From NCBI GenBank assembly GCA_934292805.1, contig CAKQXQ010000050.1, positions 1 to 14,389 on the forward strand: DNA of 14,389 nucleotides, written 5' to 3'. The notes under the pieces were generated by a model. The model saw only the letters and a list, made by a program, of their open reading frames with translations, was not told the origin of the DNA and did no database searches. The position numbers and the translations under genes are program-made. This DNA is from an uncultured Roseburia sp. Its GTDB lineage: Bacteria > Bacillota > Clostridia > Lachnospirales > Lachnospiraceae. Below, piece after piece: positions 1 through 6,245 of this stretch (its first letter is position 1; every line of letters starts with the position of its first letter).

Positions 1-67
1 TATGAATCTTTCAAGGTTATTCACTGTTCAGTTATCAATGTTCTTTGTTGTTTTCAGCAACTCTGAT
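1..67 (-). other. Probable rRNA operon leader (16S gene expected beyond left edge)
   Basis: This AT-rich stretch follows the last of three tandem promoters. On the minus strand it contains GAACATTGATAACTGAACAG, which resembles the 'TTGAAAACTGAACA' leader and spacer sequences of Firmicutes rRNA operons. No open frame is evident. That a 16S rRNA gene follows is an inference from the promoter architecture and this leader; no rRNA sequence itself is inside the window. A tRNA operon is the main alternative. Confidence 0.55.
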
Positions 68-96
68 ATGTTATCATGTTCAGTAGTGTTTGTCAA
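68..96 (-). promoter_or_regulatory. Sigma-A promoter P3 of a tandem triple (probable rrn promoter)
   Basis: On the minus strand a perfect TTGACA -35 box (91-96) is followed by a 17-base spacer and a TAACAT -10 box (68-73). It is the most downstream of three similar promoters whose -35 boxes lie 82-86 bases apart. An AT-rich tract lies just upstream and could act as an UP element. Confidence 0.7.
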
Positions 97-149
97 CAAC
101 TTTTTTATTTTGTTTTCTTCGAAGTTTTAAGTTCGTAAGAAGCTTTGAT

Positions 150-178
150 ATTGTATCGCAATCATTTCTTCCTGTCAA
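150..178 (-). promoter_or_regulatory. Sigma-A promoter P2 of a tandem triple (probable rrn promoter)
   Basis: Minus-strand TTGACA (173-178), a 17-base spacer and TACAAT (150-155) give a near-consensus promoter. The sequence just upstream shares ACTTCGAA and an A-rich tract ending in AAAGTT with the module upstream of P3, so the two modules look like copies. Confidence 0.8.
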
Positions 179-235
179 GAACTTTTTTCATCTTTTCGAA
201 GTTCTTTGTTGTCACTCGTTCGTGACAGCTTGTTA

Positions 236-264
236 ATGATATCAAAGGGAACCAGAATTGTCAA
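236..264 (-). promoter_or_regulatory. Sigma-A promoter P1 of a tandem triple (probable rrn promoter)
   Basis: Minus-strand TTGACA (259-264), a 17-base spacer and TATCAT (236-241). It begins about 80 bases after the truA stop codon, with A/T-rich sequence before it. Being first of three strong promoters in a gene-free 345-base stretch, it fits the tandem promoter layout of Firmicutes rRNA operons. Confidence 0.75.
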
Positions 265-345
265 TACCTTTTTTACATGTTTTTTATATTTTCGACACAT
301 CTTTTTAACAGTCGTCTTCTTGCTTCCTGCCTTCTGGCCTTTTTC

Positions 346-1089
346 TTATTCCACATACTCAATCCCCATCATAGTAAGTCCATGCGCCGGAGCTGTAGGT
401 CCTGCTGCTGCACGATCCTTCTGATCAAGGATCTGTATCATCTCCTCCGGCTGCATTTCCCCTCCGCCGACACGGATCAGTGTACCTGCAATAATACGCA
501 CCATGTTATATAAAAATCCATTTCCGGTTACCCGGATGGTAATGATGTCATTTTTGTCTTTTTCCACTTCACATGCATAGATTGTCCGTGTTGTAGTTTT
601 TACCTGTGCACCCACTGCACAAAAGCTTTTGAAATCATGTTCTCCTACAAGATACGATGCTGCCTGTCTCATCTTTTCCACATCCAGTTTATGATGATAG
701 AAATAAGTATCCAGTCTCCGGTTTGGCATACGGAATGTGCGGTTTAAAATACGATACTCGTATGTTTTTCTGCTCTCCTGATATCTTGGATGCCAGTCGG
801 ATGGCACCTCACGGGAATCCTGCACAACAATATCTTCCGGAAGACGCTGGTTTAGTGCAAAAGATATCTTTTCTGCAGGCATCCTTGTCTCCGTATCAAA
901 GATTGCCACATTCCCCATGGAATGCACTCCGGAATCCGTCCGGCTCGCACCTGTCACAATAATATCTTCGCCCAATAGGTCAGATAATTTTTCATTTAAA
1001 ACCTGTTCGATTGTAATACCGTTCGGTTGGATCTGCCAGCCACAGTAATTTGTTCCATCATATGCCACGATCAGCTTTATTCTTTTCAT
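346..1089 (-). CDS. truA: tRNA pseudouridine synthase A (TruA)
   Basis: This 247-residue protein is expected to convert uridines 38-40 in the anticodon stem-loop of tRNAs to pseudouridine. The family's catalytic motif is present as GASRTDSGVHS (residues 47-57), with the nucleophilic aspartate at D52. The N-terminal IKLIVAYDGTNYCGWQ is the typical first strand and loop, and the C-terminal GNGFLYNMVRIIAGTLIRVG is also characteristic. Length is normal for the family. The ATG is preceded by AAGGTGG at suitable spacing. The gene has its own predicted promoter (1107-1135) and lies behind the ecfT terminator, so it is probably a separate transcript even though it often shares an operon with the ecf genes in Firmicutes. 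No hairpin terminator is visible after its stop, so transcripts may run into the promoters at 68-264. Confidence 0.96.
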   Translation of the reverse strand: MKRIKLIVAYDGTNYCGWQIQPNGITIEQVLNEKLSDLLGEDIIVTGASRTDSGVHSMGNVAIFDTETRMPAEKISFALNQRLPEDIVVQDSREVPSDWHPRYQESRKTYEYRILNRTFRMPNRRLDTYFYHHKLDVEKMRQAASYLVGEHDFKSFCAVGAQVKTTTRTIYACEVEKDKNDIITIRVTGNGFLYNMVRIIAGTLIRVGGGEMQPEEMIQILDQKDRAAAGPTAPAHGLTMMGIEYVE

Positions 1090-1106
1090 TTTCCACCTTA
1101 TTCTTC

Positions 1107-1135
1107 ATTATAAATTAACAATAGAATATTCCCAA
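1107..1135 (-). promoter_or_regulatory. Predicted promoter of truA
   Basis: Minus-strand TTGGGA (1130-1135), a 17-base spacer and a perfect TATAAT (1107-1112). The transcript would start near 1100, so the leader is very short, with the RBS AAGGTGG (1093-1099) almost at the 5' end. The -10 box is strong, the -35 box only partial. Confidence 0.6.
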
Positions 1136-1142
1136 TCCTATT

Positions 1143-1181
1143 ACTCGCCACCTGAAGAGGTGGGAGTCTTCTCGACTGAGA
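1143..1181. repeat. Paired hairpins, possible IS200/IS605-type end remnant
   Basis: Two adjacent hairpins sit between ecfT and truA. The first (1143-1167) pairs ACTC-CCACCT with AGGTGG-GAGT around a GAAG tetraloop and carries one bulged G at 1147. The second (1170-1181) pairs TCTC with GAGA around GACT. A bulged stem of this type with a neighbouring short hairpin recalls the subterminal hairpins of IS200/IS605 elements, and TTAC, a known target tetranucleotide of IS608, sits at its edge (1141-1144). No transposase is nearby. It could equally be a plain RNA structure. Confidence 0.4.
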
Positions 1182-1182
1182 T

Positions 1183-1219
1183 AAAAAACTGCCATGCAAG
1201 GTCTCCCCTGACATGACAG
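1183..1219 (-). terminator. Intrinsic terminator of the ecf operon
   Basis: On the minus strand CTGTCATG (1212-1219) pairs with CATGGCAG (1189-1196), with one G-U pair and a further inner AGG/CCT stem, and is followed directly by TTTTTT (1183-1188). It starts 15 bases after the ecfT stop codon, as expected for a rho-independent terminator. Confidence 0.85.
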
Positions 1220-1234
1220 CTGCAGATTCTCCGG

Positions 1235-2047
1235 TTACATTGGCCATGATAAAAAAGCACGACAAAGCAGGATCAGTACCAGGTATGCAATGATCACTGC
1301 ATATGCCTTCCTGTCTCTTGCAACATAATGTAATGGTTTCATCTTGGTACGTCCCTCTCCACCATTATAGCAACGGGCCTCCATTGCCATTGCAAGATCA
1401 TCTGCACGACGAAATGCAGACACAAATAACGGCACAAGCAATGGCACCATATTCTTCACTCTGTGTATCAGATTACCACTCTCAAAATCTGCGCCTCTTG
1501 CCATCTGTGCTTTCATGATTTTATCCGTTTCTTCGATCAGTATCGGAATAAAACGGAGTGCGATTGACATCATCATTGCAATTGCATGAACCGGTATACC
1601 GATTTTGCTTAACGACATCAGTGATTTTTCCAGACCATCTGTCAATTGGTTCGGTGTTGTTGTAAGTGTCATGATCGATGTGCCAAGGATTAAATAAGTA
1701 AGCCTGATCGCCATGAGCACTGCATTCTGTGCACCTTCTGCTGTGATTTTAAAAATCCAGAAAGAAACCAGCGGTTCACCTGGCGTCAAAAAAAGGTTGA
1801 ATAATGCTGTCACAAGCATCAGTACCATAATTGCCTTCAAGCCTTTGACCATAAATTTGAATGGTACTTTGGATGCTTTGATCACTGCGAACAGAAATAT
1901 AGTTGCAACGACCAATGCCGCAATCCCTTTAAAACAAAATAATGAAATAATATATATCAATGTTGCAAATAACTTTACTCTCGGATCCAGCTTATGGATG
2001 ACAGACTCTGCCGGATAATACTGGCCTAACGTGATGTCTCTTAACAT
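1235..2047 (-). CDS. ecfT: ECF transporter transmembrane protein EcfT
   Basis: EcfT is the membrane scaffold of energy-coupling factor transporters; it links the two ATPases EcfA1 and EcfA2 to exchangeable vitamin- or metal-binding S components. The 270-residue protein has a start typical of EcfT (ITLGQYYPAESVIHKLDPRVK), several hydrophobic segments at roughly 30-65, 100-125 and 240-265, and the two cytoplasmic coupling-helix motifs: MARGADF and AMEARCYNGGEGRTKMKP. The second carries Cys where the canonical motif reads Ala-Arg-Gly, a variation I believe is not rare in clostridia. The RBS AGGAG lies 5 bases before the ATG. The gene follows ecfA2 by 46 bases and ends at a strong terminator. No S component is in the window, which is expected for a shared group II module. 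Confidence 0.95.
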   Translation of the reverse strand: MLRDITLGQYYPAESVIHKLDPRVKLFATLIYIISLFCFKGIAALVVATIFLFAVIKASKVPFKFMVKGLKAIMVLMLVTALFNLFLTPGEPLVSFWIFKITAEGAQNAVLMAIRLTYLILGTSIMTLTTTPNQLTDGLEKSLMSLSKIGIPVHAIAMMMSIALRFIPILIEETDKIMKAQMARGADFESGNLIHRVKNMVPLLVPLFVSAFRRADDLAMAMEARCYNGGEGRTKMKPLHYVARDRKAYAVIIAYLVLILLCRAFLSWPM

Positions 2048-2093
2048 GTTTTCTCCTACTATTCACCAATTACTTTCTATTCAGACGCTGTGC

Positions 2094-2981
2094 TTATCTA
2101 AGCACACCTTTTGCAACAGCATTGTGAGGTTCCCTTCCCAGCAACGCCTCTAACAGGCTTTCTCTCGCTTCTGCCACCGTGGTAGCATCCGTATTCACCT
2201 TCAGCCCCTTTTCTTTCAACTCATGCATCAGATAAGTAACCTGCGGAGCTGCAAGTCCGATCTGTTCCAACTCTTTGTAATGTCTGAACACCTCTCTTGG
2301 CATATCGTCAAACATCACCTGTCCATGGTTCATTACAATTATGCGTTCCACATATTTTGCCACGTCTTCCATGCTATGTGATACAAGAATGACCGTCATT
2401 CCAAGTTCTCTATGCATCCTTGCGATAAGATCTAATATTTCATCTCTTCCTGCCGGATCGAGTCCTGCCGTCGGTTCGTCCAAAATCAGTACATCCGGTT
2501 TCATTGCAAGAACTCCCGCGATTGCCACTCTTCTTTTCTGTCCTCCTGACAGATCGAACGGTGACTGTGTATAGAGCTCCTCCGGTATTCCCACGTTCTC
2601 CAGTGCTTCCTTCGCACGTGTTTTTATTTCTTCTTTTGAAAGTCCCTGATTCTTTGGTCCAAAGCAGACATCATCCAAAATCGTCGTCTCAAACAGCTGA
2701 TGCTCCGGGTATTGGAATACCAGTCCGACATGATTTCTCAGTTCTCTTAAATTATATCCTTCTTCATAAATATTCTGTCCATTATAGGAAATTGTACCTG
2801 ATGTTGCTTTCACAAGTCCGTTCAAATGCTGGATCAGCGTAGACTTTCCGGATCCGGTATGTCCAATGATCCCGATAAACTGTCCGTCTTTTATTTCTAA
2901 ATTGATGTCTTTAAGTGCCTGGATCTGATATGCAGTTCCCTCACTATATACATAATTAATATGATTCAAAACGAGTGACAT
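2094..2981 (-). CDS. ecfA2: ECF transporter ATP-binding protein EcfA2
   Basis: This is the second of the two ATPase subunits that power the ECF transporter on the cytoplasmic face. In its 295 residues one sees Walker A GHTGSGKST (40-48), the Q loop around VFQYPEHQLF (Q90), the ABC signature LSGGQKRR (144-151), Walker B with DEPTAGLDP near 168-176, and the switch histidine in VSHSME (H202). The FQYPEHQLFE stretch and DEPTAGLDP are typical of EcfA2 rather than EcfA1. The C-terminal ~70 residues are the ECF-specific extension. The ATG is preceded by a very strong GGAGG at 5-base spacing. It lies 58 bases after ecfA1 and 46 before ecfT, consistent with one transcript. Confidence 0.95.
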   Translation of the reverse strand: MSLVLNHINYVYSEGTAYQIQALKDINLEIKDGQFIGIIGHTGSGKSTLIQHLNGLVKATSGTISYNGQNIYEEGYNLRELRNHVGLVFQYPEHQLFETTILDDVCFGPKNQGLSKEEIKTRAKEALENVGIPEELYTQSPFDLSGGQKRRVAIAGVLAMKPDVLILDEPTAGLDPAGRDEILDLIARMHRELGMTVILVSHSMEDVAKYVERIIVMNHGQVMFDDMPREVFRHYKELEQIGLAAPQVTYLMHELKEKGLKVNTDATTVAEARESLLEALLGREPHNAVAKGVLR

Positions 2982-3039
2982 AGCACCCTCCGTTCTTCTT
3001 TATCTTACGATAAATGTCCTGTATTTTCATGTAAAATTT

Positions 3040-3894
3040 TTACCCTGCAATATTCATGATCGCATCGATCAGTTCCTGTCTTGTCAGTACTCCGATTGGA
3101 ATATCCAGTCCTGACTGACGAAGCAAGTCTGCCAGAAGCGTGATCTGTGGCACATCCAGTCTGTGTTCTTTGAGAGTTCCGACCTGTGAGAAAATCTCTC
3201 TTGGTGTTCCCTGCATTACAATCTGTCCCTGATCCATGACATACACATAATCAGCGTCGACCACTTCTTCCATGTAGTGTGTGATCAAAAGTACCGTAAC
3301 ACCCTTTTTCTGATTCAGTTCATGCGCAGCGTGCAGTACCTCTTTTCGTCCGTTAGGATCAAGCATCGCTGTCGGCTCATCCAATACGATGCATTTTGGT
3401 TCCATTGCCATCACACCGGCGATCGCAACGCGCTGCTTCTGTCCGCCGGATAATTTGTTCGGAGAATGATGTCTGTATTTGAGCATTCCTACTGATTTCA
3501 GGCTTTCTTCCACCCGCTGCCAGATCTCATCCGTCGGTACACCGATATTTTCCGGTCCAAATCCTACATCTTCTTCCACTACGCTGGCAATGATCTGGTT
3601 ATCCGGATTCTGAAATACCATTCCTGCACTTTTCCGTACCGGTAAAATATTTTCTTCTTTTGTAACATCTTTCCCATCTACCCAGAGACTTCCCTCTGAT
3701 GGAGCGAGCAATGCATTGATGTGCTTTGCAAGTGTAGATTTTCCGGAACCGTTATGCCCTAAAATAGCAATGAACTGTCCCTCTTTCACATCAATATCAA
3801 TATGATCTAATGCTGTCTGGACAGATTCTATATTTCCTTCTTCATCCCGATGGATATATTCATGAACGAGCTGCTTTGCTTTGATGATTCCCAT
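3040..3894 (-). CDS. ecfA1: ECF transporter ATP-binding protein EcfA1
   Basis: This is the first ATPase of the ECF module, expected to form a heterodimer with EcfA2 beneath EcfT. The 284-residue sequence shows Walker A GHNGSGKST (46-54), the Q loop VFQNPDNQI (Q95), signature LSGGQKQR (148-155), Walker B with LDEPTAMLDP (171-180) and the switch histidine in LITHYMEE (H206). FQNPDNQ and TAMLDP mark it as EcfA1. The start ATG sits downstream of AGAGGAAACAGGCAGG, so two weak Shine-Dalgarno options exist. A hairpin at 3916-3946 lies in the leader. It follows trmL by 93 bases and opens the ecfA1-ecfA2-ecfT run; I see no convincing separate promoter, so it may be read from upstream. Confidence 0.95.
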   Translation of the reverse strand: MGIIKAKQLVHEYIHRDEEGNIESVQTALDHIDIDVKEGQFIAILGHNGSGKSTLAKHINALLAPSEGSLWVDGKDVTKEENILPVRKSAGMVFQNPDNQIIASVVEEDVGFGPENIGVPTDEIWQRVEESLKSVGMLKYRHHSPNKLSGGQKQRVAIAGVMAMEPKCIVLDEPTAMLDPNGRKEVLHAAHELNQKKGVTVLLITHYMEEVVDADYVYVMDQGQIVMQGTPREIFSQVGTLKEHRLDVPQITLLADLLRQSGLDIPIGVLTRQELIDAIMNIAG

Positions 3895-3915
3895 CCTGCC
3901 TGTTTCCTCTCCCGG

Positions 3916-3946
3916 TCAGGATACATTCCTTGCGATGTATGCCTGA
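3916..3946 (-). other. Imperfect hairpin in the ecfA1 leader
   Basis: On the minus strand TCAGG...CCTGA encloses TACAT...ATGTA around an 8-base loop, with a small internal loop between the two 5-bp stems. No T-run follows, so it is not a standard intrinsic terminator. It sits upstream of the ecfA1 RBS and could shape mRNA processing or stability. Chance is possible. Confidence 0.35.
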
Positions 3947-3987
3947 TTATTGTTTCATTCTGCTTTTCACTGAATGATATTGTTGTT

Positions 3988-4491
3988 TTAGTCTTCCCAC
4001 TTCAGTCTGTGAAGCTGCCCTTCCAGTTTCATATGATCAAAATGATTCTGACGCAGTGCCTCATAAAGCACGATTGCAACAGAGTTAGACAAATTCAGTG
4101 ATCTTGTCTCGCCGATCATTGGAATACGTACACAAGTGTCCGGATTTTCTTTTAAAATCTCCTCCGGGATACCTGCACTTTCTTTTCCAAACATAATAAA
4201 GCAATCCGGTTCATAGGACACATCTGAGTAGACATGCCTGCCCTTTGTTGTTGCCATATATATTTTAGCATTTGGATTCTTCTCGCAGAACTCTTCCCAG
4301 TTGACATAGGTTGTCACATCCAGATCCTTCCAGTAATCCATTCCTGCTCTTTTGATCGCTTTCTCATCCAGACGAAATCCAAGCGGCTCGATCAGGTGAA
4401 GCTTTGTTCCTGTTGCTACACAGGTTCTTCCGATATTTCCTGTATTTGCCGGAATTTCCGGTTCATATAATACAATGTTTAACTCTGCCAT
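3988..4491 (-). CDS. trmL: tRNA (cytidine/uridine-34 2'-O)-methyltransferase (TrmL)
   Basis: TrmL is a small SPOUT-fold (knotted) enzyme that uses S-adenosylmethionine to methylate the ribose at wobble position 34 of certain leucine tRNAs. All three family motifs are visible in the 167 residues: PEIPANTGNIGRTC near the N terminus, MFGKESAGIP in the middle, and SLNLSNSVAIVLYEALRQ near the C terminus. Length is normal for the stand-alone family. I chose the ATG at 4491 because AGGAG precedes it at about 7 bases; the in-frame ATG at 4512 has no RBS and would add a non-conserved MYNRRII. It lies 65 bases after the aminotransferase gene with a hairpin between them, and 93 bases before ecfA1. Confidence 0.94.
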   Translation of the reverse strand: MAELNIVLYEPEIPANTGNIGRTCVATGTKLHLIEPLGFRLDEKAIKRAGMDYWKDLDVTTYVNWEEFCEKNPNAKIYMATTKGRHVYSDVSYEPDCFIMFGKESAGIPEEILKENPDTCVRIPMIGETRSLNLSNSVAIVLYEALRQNHFDHMKLEGQLHRLKWED

Positions 4492-4515
4492 TATGATTCT
4501 CCTGTTATACATGAC

Positions 4516-4548
4516 AAAATCTTTTCTTCTGTAAAAAGAAAAGATTTT
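4516..4548 (-). other. Perfect 13-bp inverted repeat upstream of trmL (weak terminator or leader hairpin)
   Basis: AAAATCTTTTCTT (4516-4528) and AAGAAAAGATTTT (4536-4548) are exact inverse complements around a 7-base loop. On the minus strand the stem ends in four Ts and then GTC. The stem has only 3 G-C pairs, so as a terminator it would be weak or leaky. It lies in the 65-base gap between the aminotransferase stop and the trmL start, about 17 bases from the trmL RBS. Confidence 0.55.
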
Positions 4549-4556
4549 ATCTGTAC

Positions 4557-5726
4557 TTATTTACGTAATTCGTTGATAAAAATTTCCATGCGGTCTAATG
4601 CTTTTTTCAGATCCTCAAGGGAATATGCATAAGATATCCTCAAGAATCCCTCTCCGCAATCTCCAAATGCTGTTCCCGGTACAACCGCCACTTTCTGGGA
4701 ATTCAAAAGTTTTGTTGCAAACTCCTCGCTCGTCATACCAAATTCTTTGATACATGGGAATACATAGAATGCTCCAAACGGTTCAAAACAGGACACTCCC
4801 ATCTCTTTAAATCGATGGATCAAATAACGGCGTCTTCCGTTATATTCTTCCCTCATCTTAACCACATCTGCGTCTCCGTTGCGGAGTGCCTCTACGGCTG
4901 CATACTGGCTTGTCGTCGGTGCACACATGATCGCAAACTGATGGATCTTAAGCATCTGCTTGATGATCACTTCCGGTCCGCATGCATAACCAAGTCTCCA
5001 TCCTGTCATTGCATAGGATTTTGAAAATCCATTGATCACTATCGTTCTCTCTTTCATTCCAGGAATCGACGCAATGCTGACATGATTATCTGTATAAGTC
5101 AATTCTGAATAGATTTCATCACTTAGCACAAACAGATCATACTTCTCTACGATTGCAGCAATTTTTTCAAGATCAGATTGCTCCATGATAGCTCCGGTTG
5201 GGTTGTTCGGATATGGAAGCACTAAGAGCTTTGTCTTTGGTGTGATCGCAGCCTCAAGTTCCTCCGGTGTCAGACGGAATTCATTTTCAGCCTTAAGTTC
5301 GATAATAACCGGGGTTCCATTCGCAAGCACACAACATGGAACATAAGAGACATAGCTTGGCTGTGGAATCAGCACTTCGTCTCCAGGATCCAGCATTGCA
5401 CGCATTGCAATGTCTATTGCCTCACTTCCGCCAACTGTCACCATGATTTCGTTATTATAGTTGTAGGAAAGTCCGTAACGTCTTGTCAGATATTTATCAA
5501 TTTCAATTTTTAGTTCCTTTAATCCGGCATTGGAAGTGTAAAAAGTTCTTCCCTTCTCCAGGGAATAGATTCCTTCATCCCTGATATGCCATGGTGTATC
5601 AAAATCCGGTTCTCCGACACCTAGCGAGATCGCATCTTTCATTTCGTGAACAATATCAAAGAACTTTCGGATACCGGATGGCTGTATGGTTGTAATTGTT
5701 TTACTTAACGGATTTCTCATAATCAC
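4557..5726 (-). CDS. PLP-dependent class I aminotransferase, AlaT/PatA-like
   Basis: This fold-type I aminotransferase probably moves an amino group between an amino acid such as alanine and a 2-oxo acid. The 389 residues contain an N-terminal substrate segment (ISLGVGEPDFDTP, 33-45), PQPSY with the PLP-stacking Tyr125, PYPNNPTG (Asn175), SDEIYSE (Asp203), and NGFSKSYAMTGWRLGY with the Schiff-base Lys236; GFLRISYA holds the carboxylate-binding Arg. Its N-terminal TIQPSGIRKFFD resembles Bacillus YugH/AlaT. The GTG at 5726 overlaps the upstream regulator's stop by 4 bases (GTGA) with AAAGGA at good spacing; ATG at 5720 is the alternative. Pairing with an Lrp-type gene supports alanine metabolism, but the exact substrate is inferred. 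Confidence 0.92.
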   Translation of the reverse strand: MIMRNPLSKTITTIQPSGIRKFFDIVHEMKDAISLGVGEPDFDTPWHIRDEGIYSLEKGRTFYTSNAGLKELKIEIDKYLTRRYGLSYNYNNEIMVTVGGSEAIDIAMRAMLDPGDEVLIPQPSYVSYVPCCVLANGTPVIIELKAENEFRLTPEELEAAITPKTKLLVLPYPNNPTGAIMEQSDLEKIAAIVEKYDLFVLSDEIYSELTYTDNHVSIASIPGMKERTIVINGFSKSYAMTGWRLGYACGPEVIIKQMLKIHQFAIMCAPTTSQYAAVEALRNGDADVVKMREEYNGRRRYLIHRFKEMGVSCFEPFGAFYVFPCIKEFGMTSEEFATKLLNSQKVAVVPGTAFGDCGEGFLRISYAYSLEDLKKALDRMEIFINELRK

Positions 5727-6199
5727 ATCTCGATCCTTTCATCCTTTGCCTTCACTGCCATAACGGTTCCATGATCTTTATATTTTTTCAGAATAAAGTT
5801 TGTTTTTGTGCTAAGCACAGAATCCAATGGAGACAATTTGTCAGAAACGAACTGGGATACTTCACGAAGTGTCTTTCCCTCGATCGTTACCATAAAATCA
5901 AATCCTCCGGAGATCAGGTATACAGAATTCACTTCCGGATAGTTATAGATACGCTCTGCTACTTTGTCAAATCCCATGCCTCTTTGCGGTGTAACTCTTA
6001 CCTCGATCAGTGCAGTTACTTTTTCAATCCCTGCCTTATCCCAGTCGATCAGTGTGTGATACCCACAGATAATGTTCTCTTCTTCCATTTTCTGAAGTTC
6101 ATTAACCACCGCCTCTTCATCTACTCCAAGAATGATTGCAAGTTCTTTTAAATCAATTCTGCTGTTTTTTTCTATAAAAGTTAAAATCTTTTCGCGCAT
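5723..6199 (-). CDS. Lrp/AsnC family transcriptional regulator (AlaR-like)
   Basis: This 158-residue protein is a leucine-responsive-type regulator: an N-terminal winged helix-turn-helix (about residues 1-50, RIDLKELAIILGVDEEAVVNELQKM) followed by a RAM amino-acid-binding domain (about 55-140, with the conserved LISGGFDFMVTIEG). It likely binds DNA as an oligomer and senses an amino acid. I chose the ATG at 6199 because AGAAAGAAAGG precedes it; the in-frame ATG at 6229 has no RBS and adds a tail that falls in a quasi-palindrome. The 4-base overlap with the downstream aminotransferase implies translational coupling and shared control, the same arrangement as alaR-alaT in Bacillus. The regulated target is inferred from that neighbour. 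Confidence 0.93.
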   Translation of the reverse strand: MREKILTFIEKNSRIDLKELAIILGVDEEAVVNELQKMEEENIICGYHTLIDWDKAGIEKVTALIEVRVTPQRGMGFDKVAERIYNYPEVNSVYLISGGFDFMVTIEGKTLREVSQFVSDKLSPLDSVLSTKTNFILKKYKDHGTVMAVKAKDERIEM

Positions 6200-6221
6200 A
6201 CTGTTATACCTTTCTTTCTGC

Positions 6222-6237
6222 AAAACCATTTGGTCTT
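6222..6237. promoter_or_regulatory. Quasi-palindrome before the Lrp-type gene, possible autoregulatory site
   Basis: The 16-base element AAGACCAAATGGTTTT (minus strand) is a near-perfect dyad with one mismatch, 23 bases before the regulator's start codon. Lrp/AsnC proteins often bind dyads near their own gene. No convincing promoter accompanies it, and it does not match the classic Lrp consensus, so this is weak. Confidence 0.25.
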
Positions 6238-6245
6238 AGTCCGTA

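Noticed and set aside
206..513. Two overlapping plus-strand frames next to the left edge
   Set aside because: They overlap the truA end and the tandem promoters on the other strand, have no RBS, and are rich in Phe/Cys/Ser as expected from AT-rich non-coding sequence.
1143..1219. CRISPR or riboswitch in the ecfT-truA gap
   Set aside because: There are no repeated units with spacers, and the structures are explained by one intrinsic terminator plus two small hairpins; no known vitamin riboswitch core is recognisable.
5771..6151. Plus-strand open frame of 126 codons
   Set aside because: It lies wholly antisense to the Lrp-type regulator, whose domains are clear.
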